Of a stretch of 64,000 bases of DNA, positions 42,873-51,199 are shown piece after piece. The DNA comes from a virus. Both the position numbers and the translations under genes were made by a program. The stretch covers positions 1 through 64,000 of IMG/VR virus record IMGVR_UViG_3300028536_000014; one strand, written 5' to 3'. The first letter of the stretch is position 1, and each line of letters begins with the position of its first letter. Below the pieces are notes generated by a model. That model made no database searches and was not told the DNA's origin. It saw only the letters and a program-made list of their open reading frames with translations.

Positions 42873-45365
42873 CTAAAGTGAACATGAGCCGCTTTCACAA
42901 CCAACACTCTCAAGTTCCTCGTACACTTGTTCAGGTTGTTCTGGTCCAAGAATTTGGAATACTTCCTCTTGTTCAGGTTGATCCAAATTCACTTCTTTTG
43001 AAGTTTTTGCGTTGGTGTAGTATTGAGTCTTCATACCTACGCTATACATCATGAATACATGTTGAAGCATTTCGTCACTAGAAACTTTACTGTCTCCTAA
43101 TAGACGTTGGAAGAAATCTGCTGAGATTGACATATCCGTCCATTTCTGGAAGATACCATACATCTCGATCTGGTCTTTAATTGGAACATCCCAAGCCAGT
43201 TCATATTGGTCAGCAAGCGTATCGCTATCTGGAGCAGTCCAATAGACTTTTGCATGACCATCGGTTTTCATCAATGAAAGATCACGAGCAGGATAGATGG
43301 AATTAAATCCACCAGAGGCTTTCGATGAACTCTCACCAGGCATATAAGCGACTAATGCTGAGTTTCGAATACCACCGTTCGCAATAATGTCAGTCTTGAG
43401 TTGATCCCAATCATATTGGTTTTCAACACCACCGATGATCTTATCCACATTTTTGTTATAAGTATCCAGAGGAGTCCATCCTTCTGTCCACTTGGTACGA
43501 TGGATCCAAGGTGCGTTACCCAGTTCTTGACCCAATCGTAACGATGCCTTGATAGCGAAATACATGTGACGTTCTGCAACACGATGCATTTCCTGCTTAC
43601 CTTCAAGTGTTGAATACTTGAGTCCTTTCTTCGCCATGTAGTGCGCCAGACTCATGATACCAACACCAGCGTTAAGTCGATTCTTCGCAGTATATCCTAC
43701 ATGTGGTAATGGATAATCCGACATGTGAATACATTTATCAATCATTAACAACGAATAATACATTGCTTCTTCGTATTCTTCATCATCTTTAATGTTAGGA
43801 AGAACAACACCAGCCAACGAACACAATGCAACCTCAGGTTCTTTCTTCAAGTTTACGATTTCATCAACAGTATAGACTGTAGTGTCGTCACAATAAAAAC
43901 TACTTCCGACTTTTAGGTTTTGAGCTGCATCACGTGTTCCATCGACTAAATGAACAATATCAGAAGCATTAAGCGTTAATGCAATATGACGTCCTTTCAC
44001 AGTAAACGAAATATAACCTACACCTTGATCTGAATACAGATCTTTCATGTCCTCATAAGCACAAGTAGGTTCACAGATTTCGACACATAAATTGGAAGAA
44101 TAGATCGGATCCTTAAAAGGAGTATGACGGTTGATTTCACCGATATCAGCGAAATAGGCACGACCCGTTTCATACGCTTCATTTCGACTGTGAAGAAGGA
44201 TCTCACGTGCTGACATATAAGTTTTCTTAAATGTCGGATCGTTTTCATACCGCTCATAGATCTCGATGAATTTATCCAGATCTCCGCTGTAGAATGCTTC
44301 GTTTAGATCAGGAGCAGTAAATGCATTGAAAAGAAATACATCTTCCTTACGAGCAGCTTTACGACCTAAGAACTTATTTGTGAGCATCGCATAGTCAAGA
44401 CCACGGATCTGCTTATCAGCAGGTGTCATGGGGTTCTTGAGTCGCAGAATATCTCTGTTCTCTGGATCAAAAGCAGAAAAGAAAACGTTACAGGCTCCAT
44501 TACGACCATTCTTGATATTAGCTTGAACAGCACCGTACAATGCTCGGTAGTATGGTATCTTACCACGATGAGCAAACAAACCACCACGAACTGGATCACC
44601 GACAGAACGTGTTTGAAGATTAGTGCCGATACCTGCTGACATGACAGTCATCATGTACGCAATATGATCACCAACGCCTAGAGAGCGAGCATTATCATTG
44701 ATGTTGATCAAACAACAACTGGCATAACCATTCAGCTTCGTAGCAAGATTAGTATAATTCGGAGTTGGACAGTTGATCACATTTTTGGAAAAGTATTTGT
44801 ACCAAATTTCTACATCTTTGATTCGACGTTCCTTAGGTTGATCATTCCCTAATGCCATCGCCATTCGCATGAACACAAACTGGGCAGTTTCGTATTCTTC
44901 TTTCGTCAGATGGTTACGAAGTGCATACTTGTTACGAATTTGTTCTAACTGAGTATGTGCATAATCGAAATCACGTGTATGTTGAATCACGGTATTCAAA
45001 TGCACATATTCTTCATCGGTATATGAAAGCGGAACCATATAACCGATATCAATCAGCTTTTGATGTAATTCTTTAATAGTTGGGATCTCATCCCCATAAA
45101 AGATTTTGTGCAAACTGGCTCCATAAAGACGACCCGCCATACGGTTGTTTGCCCAGGTTCCTTGATTAAGAAAATGACGAATCAAAGCATCTTGAAGATC
45201 ATTACTGGTTGTCTTTACTGGTAATGATCTAACAGCTGCCATAACACCAGAAGCCCAATCAACATGGTCACCTAGAACTTCAGCAGCCCATATCCCCCAG
45301 CCGTTAATTTTTTTAGCCTGGTATGGTTCTTCTCTTCCGTTTCTTTTAATGATAGTCTCAATCAC
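42873..45365 (-). CDS. nrdA: Ribonucleotide reductase class Ia alpha subunit
   Basis: 830 residues. N-terminal ATP-cone (IIKRNGREEPYQAKKI), then a catalytic barrel with the CLININDNARSLG (redox Cys) and NLCVEICEP segments, and GEDxx-like MPGESSSKASGGFNSIYPAR near residue 680. The C-terminus ends GCESGSCSL, the redox-active Cys pair as in E. coli NrdA (CESGAC), which allows reduction by thioredoxin or glutaredoxin. It has a GTG start. No thioredoxin-like gene is nearby in the window. Confidence 0.9.
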   Translation of the reverse strand: MIETIIKRNGREEPYQAKKINGWGIWAAEVLGDHVDWASGVMAAVRSLPVKTTSNDLQDALIRHFLNQGTWANNRMAGRLYGASLHKIFYGDEIPTIKELHQKLIDIGYMVPLSYTDEEYVHLNTVIQHTRDFDYAHTQLEQIRNKYALRNHLTKEEYETAQFVFMRMAMALGNDQPKERRIKDVEIWYKYFSKNVINCPTPNYTNLATKLNGYASCCLININDNARSLGVGDHIAYMMTVMSAGIGTNLQTRSVGDPVRGGLFAHRGKIPYYRALYGAVQANIKNGRNGACNVFFSAFDPENRDILRLKNPMTPADKQIRGLDYAMLTNKFLGRKAARKEDVFLFNAFTAPDLNEAFYSGDLDKFIEIYERYENDPTFKKTYMSAREILLHSRNEAYETGRAYFADIGEINRHTPFKDPIYSSNLCVEICEPTCAYEDMKDLYSDQGVGYISFTVKGRHIALTLNASDIVHLVDGTRDAAQNLKVGSSFYCDDTTVYTVDEIVNLKKEPEVALCSLAGVVLPNIKDDEEYEEAMYYSLLMIDKCIHMSDYPLPHVGYTAKNRLNAGVGIMSLAHYMAKKGLKYSTLEGKQEMHRVAERHMYFAIKASLRLGQELGNAPWIHRTKWTEGWTPLDTYNKNVDKIIGGVENQYDWDQLKTDIIANGGIRNSALVAYMPGESSSKASGGFNSIYPARDLSLMKTDGHAKVYWTAPDSDTLADQYELAWDVPIKDQIEMYGIFQKWTDMSISADFFQRLLGDSKVSSDEMLQHVFMMYSVGMKTQYYTNAKTSKEVNLDQPEQEEVFQILGPEQPEQVYEELESVGCESGSCSL

Positions 45366-45633
45366 GGTTAATCTCTATTTTATTCATTGGAAAAAGGTAC
45401 AACTCAGGTAACATTAATGGTTTCCTTTACATGTGAGAGTTGTCAGTTTAGAGTGTGCCAATCGATCTGTTATATAACATTTCTTACAAGAGTTTATTTT
45501 TTCTTTATCATGTAAACTTAAACTTCTTGCATGTTATCAGTGAACCTAAACATTAATTACAAACAGCTTAAGAAAACCTCATTTATATTATATTTTTATA
45601 TATAATAAGGTAAAAAAAATATAACGAATGAGA
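45366..45633. other. AT-rich intergenic region upstream of nrdA
   Basis: About 270 bp with no gene. It contains a partial promoter-like core (plus text TTTAGAGTGTGCC at about 45449) that could serve nrdA, and a very AT-rich stretch at 45575-45620. I see no RNA gene here. Confidence 0.5.
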
Positions 45634-46011
45634 CTAATTATCATTCGGTAAAACAGATTGAGGTATTTCTCGATTAATTTGTTTGATACAACCTGCGACC
45701 AAACTGTCAGCATAAGCAGATGATACCGTTTCCAACAGTTGGCGTGCTTGCATCAGACTTTGTAAGAGCTTCAAATAAGCATCAATTTGAGCATTCTGAC
45801 TGAAAGCATTTCCATAGTTAGGAAACGGTAATGGTGTAAATCCGGCTGGAAAAGTTGACTTATTTAAAGGTTGTTGAATAAAACGATGATGAGAAGGAAC
45901 GTAAGTTGATGTAATCGTTAATAACTCAGAATTGTTACTACGCGTGTTTTCAACCTCTTTTTCCAACATTCTGACGAGATCAGCAGTGTGTTTCAAGACA
46001 TCGTGATTCAT
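45634..46011 (-). CDS. Hypothetical protein
   Basis: 125 residues with AGAAGGAA upstream. Helical ends with a Pro/Phe/Asn-rich middle. Not recognised. Follows the secreted-peptide gene in one unit. Confidence 0.55.
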   Translation of the reverse strand: MNHDVLKHTADLVRMLEKEVENTRSNNSELLTITSTYVPSHHRFIQQPLNKSTFPAGFTPLPFPNYGNAFSQNAQIDAYLKLLQSLMQARQLLETVSSAYADSLVAGCIKQINREIPQSVLPNDN

Positions 46012-46029
46012 CTGGATATTCCTTCTGGA

Positions 46030-46251
46030 CTATCTGATACACCGAACATTCTTATCTTTACCACCTTCTACTAGCTTTAATCTGAGATATTCACACTGAG
46101 TCTTCGAGATATCTTTGATTATCTTAACCTGACCATTGTTATCGGTACTAAATAAGACATAGTGTTCATCACAATTGTCTTGAGCAAATGTTACAGAATA
46201 AGGAAACAGGATAGCAAAAACAGCAAAGCTATCCAAAAAAATATTTTTCAT
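46030..46251 (-). CDS. Small exported Cys-containing protein
   Basis: 73 residues. MKNIFLDSFAVFAILFPYSV then TFAQD is a signal peptide with a likely cleavage site at Ala (about residue 23). The mature part of about 50 residues has three Cys, so could form one disulfide. A phage protein sent to the periplasm could alter host envelope functions, but no family is recognised. AAGGAA upstream of ATG. Confidence 0.65.
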   Translation of the reverse strand: MKNIFLDSFAVFAILFPYSVTFAQDNCDEHYVLFSTDNNGQVKIIKDISKTQCEYLRLKLVEGGKDKNVRCIR

Positions 46252-46278
46252 GTTGATTCCTTAAAAGAAAAAATAAAG

Positions 46279-46307
46279 TGAAGAGCACGGAGTTCCGTGC
46301 TCTTCAC
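46279..46307 (-). terminator. Terminator of the IS110-like gene
   Basis: 14-bp arms GTGAAGAGCACGGA and complement around a single base, followed on the minus strand by TTTATTTTTTC. Confidence 0.8.
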
Positions 46308-46315
46308 TAACTTTG

Positions 46316-47533
46316 TTACCGACGCTGCCAGTTCCCTTCTTTTGCTACCCGATGCTTTTTCAGAAGTACTCCCTCCGAATATTCAGACGCCACCGGAAGA
46401 CCTTCAGCCGTACGATACGCGGTATAAAAATCCACCAAGAACCGTTTGACACAGAACCGAAGAGCCATGCGATGCTTCTGCAGAGGAGACTTTCCAGCAT
46501 GCTTAGGATTGTTTCCAAGCCGTTCCTTGTAGTTGTAGTAGGCCATCCCGTACGGAGAACCTTCACGCTCAACTGTGAAGCCCTGTCCCATCAGGAAATC
46601 ATTGATGACAGAGTTGGGATCTTCTTCGCCGATGGTCTTCTTGTCGAGTCCATGCTCAACAGCCAGCTCGAGACGTTTTGCCATACCCATTGCTTTGCCG
46701 TTGACCTTGAAAGAGGTCACCTTGAGGAATGCCGGTCCGATGACACCCAACAGCTTGGTTTTGAGGAACGGAGAATAGGTAATGGAATCACGAACAGCTG
46801 GGTTGTCGTTCTTGTCGATGTAGTCACGCTTCACCAACGAGTAGGACTTCATGTCACGTGCAACGCCCACCACATTGCACACCACACCCTTGTGAAAGAA
46901 CACGCCGTCCATGTTTTCCAACTCCGGAGCGTTCATCGCCTGTTCGAACGAAAGCCTGATGGTCTTGTTACCGACTTCGTATTCCACCACCTGGACGACA
47001 TCCAAACCACCGTACGCCCAAAGACTGGACGGGTACTCGGCCTTGTGGATGTCGATCTCGGAGATGAGAACACCAGCCGCTGCCGGGCCGATACCTGCTA
47101 CGCCTTGAAGAAAGTTCTTGTAGACAGGAACCGTTTTGAGCATGATGCCGATGTCAGCGAAGTGCTGCTCTTCGACGTCCAGAATCTTGACGTAGTTCTC
47201 GATCAGGAACAATTCGGCCATGTTGGTGATCAAATCGTCGGGTTGGAAATTGCGTTCCATCTGCAGACGTGTGACCATCTTGCCGCCGGTGATCTCGATG
47301 ATGCCGTCAGTTATACGATTGTAGGAATCACGCAGACGCTTCAGGATACCCTTTTCCTGAGCTCCGAGTTCCTTCTCAGACATGCCGTCGGTCGACATTC
47401 CAAGTTTGGTTCTGAAATTGCCAGCGGTGCGGTTACCGATCATGATACGCAGCTGCTGAAGATCGTAAACCGAACGAACCATCGTCCGAATCTGGGATCT
47501 TTGATATGCGGTGTTTGATGTGGGGTTACTCAC
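46316..47533 (-). CDS. IS110-like (Transposase_20, HhH) protein without RuvC domain
   Basis: 405 residues, GTG start with TAAGGAG upstream. Residues about 143-180 (GVAGIGPAAAGVLISEI, then LWAYGGLDV) match the helix-hairpin-helix start of the Transposase_20 domain of IS110/IS116 transposases. SPFLKTKLLGVIGPAFLKV (about 254-272) and the NPKHAGKS...ALRFCVKRFLVDFY end (342-370) also fit the family. The N-terminal 90 residues are helical and charged; the usual RuvC-like DEDD domain (GIDVSK-type opening) is not visible. No SG-type catalytic serine block is obvious after AYGGL. The gene is clearly more GC-rich than its neighbours. It lies directly downstream, in transcription sense, of the 36-nt array. 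Known: IS110 enzymes use a bridge RNA. Whether this one is a recombinase or a domesticated binder is open. Confidence 0.75.
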   Translation of the reverse strand: MSNPTSNTAYQRSQIRTMVRSVYDLQQLRIMIGNRTAGNFRTKLGMSTDGMSEKELGAQEKGILKRLRDSYNRITDGIIEITGGKMVTRLQMERNFQPDDLITNMAELFLIENYVKILDVEEQHFADIGIMLKTVPVYKNFLQGVAGIGPAAAGVLISEIDIHKAEYPSSLWAYGGLDVVQVVEYEVGNKTIRLSFEQAMNAPELENMDGVFFHKGVVCNVVGVARDMKSYSLVKRDYIDKNDNPAVRDSITYSPFLKTKLLGVIGPAFLKVTSFKVNGKAMGMAKRLELAVEHGLDKKTIGEEDPNSVINDFLMGQGFTVEREGSPYGMAYYNYKERLGNNPKHAGKSPLQKHRMALRFCVKRFLVDFYTAYRTAEGLPVASEYSEGVLLKKHRVAKEGNWQRR

Positions 47534-47942
47534 AATGATACTCCTTAGATTGATCTCACCTTTTTATTAAGGATGAGAAGATTGGCTTAACAGCTGGATG
47601 AAACGTTGACAACTCTGAATTCGGTTGATGCGCTACTTTCTATTGGTTTGCTTATACGCGTTGACACACTACGAGCAGATGGATGTCTTTTTTCACGTGA
47701 TTGAAACGTTGATGTCCTTTGGGGAAATCAGTTTATTTGACACACTTGTACGTCATGGGTGAATATCTAATTATGATGCACTAAATCCTTCTGGGTTACT
47801 AGCCAATAGAAATACGCTTAGTGTCGTTGTGTGAACACATTTCAATGACCTGACACGCTTTCATAGTGCGGATTACTACTTTTCATTGACACACTTGCTT
47901 ACATTGGGTAGCTATGAGAAGGTGATTGCACTGAACTCTCAC

Positions 47943-47968
47943 ATAAAGTATATGTGACTGAAATTGTT
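47943..47968 (-). promoter_or_regulatory. Promoter-like motif inside the array
   Basis: The minus strand reads TTTCAGTCACATATACTTTA, one mismatch from the consensus core. It replaces about two array units and points to the IS110-like gene 410 nt away, through the last units. Confidence 0.65.
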
Positions 47969-49317
47969 TCAGAATGGAGCGCTGTATCTTTAAGGTTTAC
48001 TCACGATCAGTTGACACACTTTTTCTCAATGGGTGACTAATTAGGGTTGATACACTAATCGAAAATGGGTGAATACGTCCTTTTGATACGTTAACGTCGT
48101 TTGGATTTACTTACGGCGTATGACTCACTTTTTTCCAATGGATAACTATGGATCGTTGGAACACTTTAACTTGCTGGATGAATTGCAGAAGATAGTGAAA
48201 CACTAGAATCTCGTGGATGGATACTTCCCGTTGATGCGTTTATCTGATATGGATGTCTACTGATGGTTAACACACGCTCGCGCTATTGGGTTTATTATTT
48301 CCACAGACACGTTCGTTGACACTGAGTGAATAAATTACTATGACACGTTCTGTACTTGTGGATGACTCTGGCGACAATAACACACTCGCTTATATTGGAT
48401 TACTTTGATATAATGATACATTCGCTGATTTTGATGGATAACTCGAATTCCATGACACATTCAAATACTAAGGTTGACTCTGATTCTTTAACACGTTTTA
48501 TCTTAGTGGATGTCTACAACCCAATGACACAATTAATCTTTGAAGGGTTTCTTTTCTCTTCTAATGTTCACTCTTGATCTTTGGATGAATACAGATCAAT
48601 GATCCGCTAGTTCAAATTGGGTTACTTCCGTACATTGACACACTTTTGTTGACTGGATGTCTACCGACTGATGATGCACTTAGCATTTATGGATTACTAT
48701 ATGTAAAAGGTACGATCTTTGCCCTTGGGGTTCTGAGGAAACTTGACTCAATTGATCGTTTTGGTTGACTTCTTCTTCAAGTTACACTTGTCACTACTGG
48801 ATGTCATGTAGATTTTTATTCACATATCAAGCATGGTTATCTTTTCATCTTTGATACACTTTCCACTAGTGGGCGACTTTTAATTCCTGATACGTTTTAC
48901 GGTTATGGTTGACTATTTGTCTACGACACACTTGAACCCCATGGTTGACTAATTGTAGTTGATACAATAATAACATCTGGATTTTTTCCTTATATTGTTT
49001 CACTACTTAACATTGGGTTTATTACCGCGTATGGTGCGCTAACGTTCTTTGGGATACTTTATTGATTTGACACACTTTTGATCTTTGGGTCACTTTAGAT
49101 CACTAATTCACTAGCCGATATGTGGTTATCTTCTTCCTCTAGATACGTTTAACCACTATGAATGTCTTAACTTCTCTGACATACTTTATGGAGATGGGTT
49201 TCTTTAATGGAATGATACATTTACGCAATATGGGTTCATCTTGAGTGATGACACACTATCGTTCTTTGGTTGACTTTCAGACAGTGGTTCACTAGATACT
49301 TATGGAGATCTTTTTTT

Positions 49318-49328
49318 GGGGGGGGGGG
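49318..49328. repeat. Run of 11 G after 7 T within the array
   Basis: The tract T7-G11 (49311-49328) adds about 8 nt and shifts the array register once. It could be a slippage-prone tract or a sequencing/assembly error. Confidence 0.8.
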
Positions 49329-49950
49329 TGATTCGTTTCCTCATTATGGATTTCTATTTGACATTAACACATTAATTTTCGCTGGGTTTATTCACACCGA
49401 TAACACGATAGATGATATTGGGTTTCTCCAGCATTTAACACACTAAGCTAATTTGGGTGAATGGTTTTAATTGATACACTTCGTATCGATGGTTGAATTC
49501 CAACATTTGGTACATTTTACTTCGATGATTTTCTTGATCTCTTTGATGCGATTGTATTCAATGGTTGTCTACACACTTATGTCACATTAGGTTATTTTGG
49601 ATGACTTTTTGTCGATGACGCACTAACGCTACTTGGATAACTCGTTTTCGATGATACATTGTCAGTTCACTGGGTGACTGTCGTCTTTTGATGCACTTTG
49701 AAAGGGTAGGTTTATCGGAGTCTGTGATACACTAAACCTCTATGGTAGAATTATGGTTATTGATACACTTGAATATTTATGGGTTACTGATAGTCAATGA
49801 TATTCGCTGCGTTCTTCTGGTTGACTCACTAATGGTAACACATTTGGTTGCTATGGTGTTCTTTCTTCTTCAAATTACACTAATGAATCGTGAGAATATT
49901 TCTATTGTGATACACTTGTACCTAATGGATGAATCTTTTCCCATGATTAT

Positions 49951-49966
49951 GAGAACTCTCGTTCTC
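49951..49966 (-). promoter_or_regulatory. Small inverted repeat at the likely array RNA 5' end
   Basis: GAGAAC-TCTC-GTTCTC: a 6-bp hairpin just downstream of the promoter core, so it would form the 5' tip of an array transcript. Confidence 0.5.
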
Positions 49967-49969
49967 AAA

Positions 49970-49995
49970 TAGAGTATGTATGATTGAAATAATTT
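49970..49995 (-). promoter_or_regulatory. Promoter-like motif at array start
   Basis: The minus strand reads TTTCAATCATACATACTCTA, identical to the 41241 copy over this stretch. It directs transcription into the array and on to the IS110-like gene. Confidence 0.75.
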
Positions 49996-50007
49996 AAAAA
50001 CAAAAAA

Positions 50008-50033
50008 AGAGAAGAGACAAAAGTCTCTTCTCT
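50008..50033 (-). terminator. Terminator insulating the array promoter
   Basis: 11-bp arms AGAGAAGAGAC and complement, 4-nt loop, followed on the minus strand by TTTTTTTG. It ends the HTH-gene transcript just before the array promoter. Confidence 0.8.
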
Positions 50034-50054
50034 ATGAATTTCTTTTTTTTTTAC

Positions 50055-50387
50055 CTACATGATTACTCGGTCGGAAAGACCGTCAATCACGCTATTGATC
50101 AACTCAGGATGCTTGTTGATCAACGTCAATACAAGACACTCGATATCATCCGGAGTCTTCTGCCCCGTTTCCCACCGCTGCATCGAGCCAGATGCAAACC
50201 CGTAGTAATTTTCAAATTCTCGTCGGGTAAGATCAGTCCGTGTCCGCGTAACCATGATGTTGAAAGGAGTTAACATCATAGCTTCACGAGTGGGTTTTCG
50301 ATCACCCACTGTACATTCCACTATTTCTTTGAGACCACGCAAAACAACTGCTTGCATTCCTTCAGACTGCCAGCCTTCATGTTGCAT
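50055..50387 (-). CDS. HTH regulator, Xre/NadS-like
   Basis: 110 residues with AGGGGG upstream. Residues about 52-95 (DLTRREFENYYGFASGSMQR, then WETGQKTPDD) form an Xre-type helix-turn-helix resembling NadS/HigA-type antitoxin regulators (LTQxEFAxxLGVSxxTVQRWExGxxxP). No toxin gene is adjacent. It sits at the right edge of the repeat array and is more GC-rich than the surroundings, like the IS110-like gene, so it may regulate that locus; that is inference. Confidence 0.75.
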   Translation of the reverse strand: MQHEGWQSEGMQAVVLRGLKEIVECTVGDRKPTREAMMLTPFNIMVTRTRTDLTRREFENYYGFASGSMQRWETGQKTPDDIECLVLTLINKHPELINSVIDGLSDRVIM

Positions 50388-50398
50388 TGTAAAACCCC

Positions 50399-50719
50399 CT
50401 ATTGAGTGATTTCGCGTAATACTTCGTCAAAGGTTAAACCATCTTGAGGTACTTCATCCTGATATAAATCAGGATCTGTGGAATCATTTTCTCCGATCTC
50501 AGTTTCAAGACCTAAAGAAATCAATTCCAAAGCTTTTTCACCTGACCACTGATATGCTCCAATCGATACGTTGATATCGATACGGCCGCGATATCCTATT
50601 GCGACTTCATCGTTCGTAATAGGATTAGTCCAGAATATCTCACAATCACCGTGAGTATGATCGGGATATTCGGTTCGAATACAATTGGATAAGAAGATCT
50701 TGGCTTCATCTAGTGTCAT
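50399..50719 (-). CDS. Hypothetical acidic protein
   Basis: 106 residues with AAGGCTAAAT upstream. Mixed fold, acidic C-terminus. Not recognised. It lies 11 nt upstream of the HTH gene and overlaps the membrane-protein gene by 4 nt. Confidence 0.55.
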   Translation of the reverse strand: MTLDEAKIFLSNCIRTEYPDHTHGDCEIFWTNPITNDEVAIGYRGRIDINVSIGAYQWSGEKALELISLGLETEIGENDSTDPDLYQDEVPQDGLTFDEVLREITQ

Positions 50720-51111
50720 GATTTAGCCTTAGATCTTATAACAGCATCCCAATCTGCTATTGCTGGATCATATTTTGTGTTATAAACAATGCTTGTTGAT
50801 CGTTTACAATCATAACAAAAACCAGTATAATCCTTAAAATCATAATGTTCCCAATGTTGTTTTTCAACATTCCATTTTGATAAAGAATTGATTGTGATAT
50901 CTTCTCCTAAACAAGAGATACAACGCATCTGTTTATATGAGATCGATTTTCCTTTCTTTTTCATCTTAATGAAAAAGAAAGTGGTCATAATTAATGCAGT
51001 AAAAATGACAATTACTGCTAGACCCAAAATAAGACTTAACCCTTCTAGACCTAACGTTAGAGTTAAATCACGAACGAAGTAATACGATAAATCATTAACA
51101 AAATGTTCCAT
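50716..51111 (-). CDS. Membrane protein with Cys-pair domain
   Basis: 131 residues from ATG 51111 (AAGGAAAA upstream), in preference to 51141. One hydrophobic span (LILGLAVIVIFTALIMTTFF), a Lys-rich stop-transfer segment, then MRCISCLG and FCYDCKRS Cys pairs that may bind zinc on the cytoplasmic side. Function unknown. Confidence 0.6.
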   Translation of the reverse strand: MEHFVNDLSYYFVRDLTLTLGLEGLSLILGLAVIVIFTALIMTTFFFIKMKKKGKSISYKQMRCISCLGEDITINSLSKWNVEKQHWEHYDFKDYTGFCYDCKRSTSIVYNTKYDPAIADWDAVIRSKAKS

Positions 51112-51141
51112 CTTATTTTCCTTATAAAAAAGTAAAAACAT

Positions 51142-51174
51142 ATCTCTAGAGTAGGTTTGACCTACTCTAGAGAT
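51142..51174 (-). terminator. Terminator hairpin
   Basis: 14-bp arms ATCTCTAGAGTAGG and complement, 5-nt loop, T-run on the minus strand; ends the 51200 gene. Confidence 0.75.
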
Positions 51175-51199
51175 TTATTGTTATAGTTTTGAACAAATG

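Larger units (their letters stand above)
47594..49952. repeat. Non-coding array of about 64 degenerate 36-nt units (10+8+10+8)
   Basis: On the plus strand, box A (consensus TTGATACACT) and box B (consensus ATGGGTTACT) alternate every 18 nt, each followed by 8 variable nt. In-register A boxes occur at 48635, 48671, 48707 and so on in exact 36-nt steps to 49103. Small shifts of 1 to 8 nt occur elsewhere. Boxes share an ACT ending. The 8-nt segments look all different. All six frames are stop-rich. The plus strand is T/G-rich, so the minus-strand RNA would be A/C-rich and weakly structured. It begins about 60 nt before the IS110-like gene and ends at a promoter-like motif. Possible roles: guide-like RNA array, protein-binding array, or iterons; undecided. 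Confidence 0.9.

Noticed and set aside
46313-47518. 401-codon plus-strand frame opposite the IS110-like gene
   Set aside because: It is a shadow of the GC-rich minus-strand gene. The minus frame has a ribosome-binding site, family motifs and a terminator; the plus frame has none.
46279-47600. Complete insertion sequence around the IS110-like gene
   Set aside because: No target duplication or element ends can be seen, the gene has a phage-style terminator and shares the phage promoter motif, so it looks integrated into phage biology rather than a recent insertion.
47594-49952. CRISPR array
   Set aside because: Conserved boxes are only 10 nt and degenerate, two box types alternate, variable parts are 8 nt, and no cas gene is present.
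48356-49972. Short plus-strand frames inside the 36-nt array (48356 and 49742)
   Set aside because: They follow the repeat pattern, have no ribosome-binding sites and are not kept from unit to unit; all frames are stop-rich.
50034-50273. 79-codon plus-strand frame opposite the HTH gene
   Set aside because: Antisense shadow; it starts in a T-run beside a terminator.
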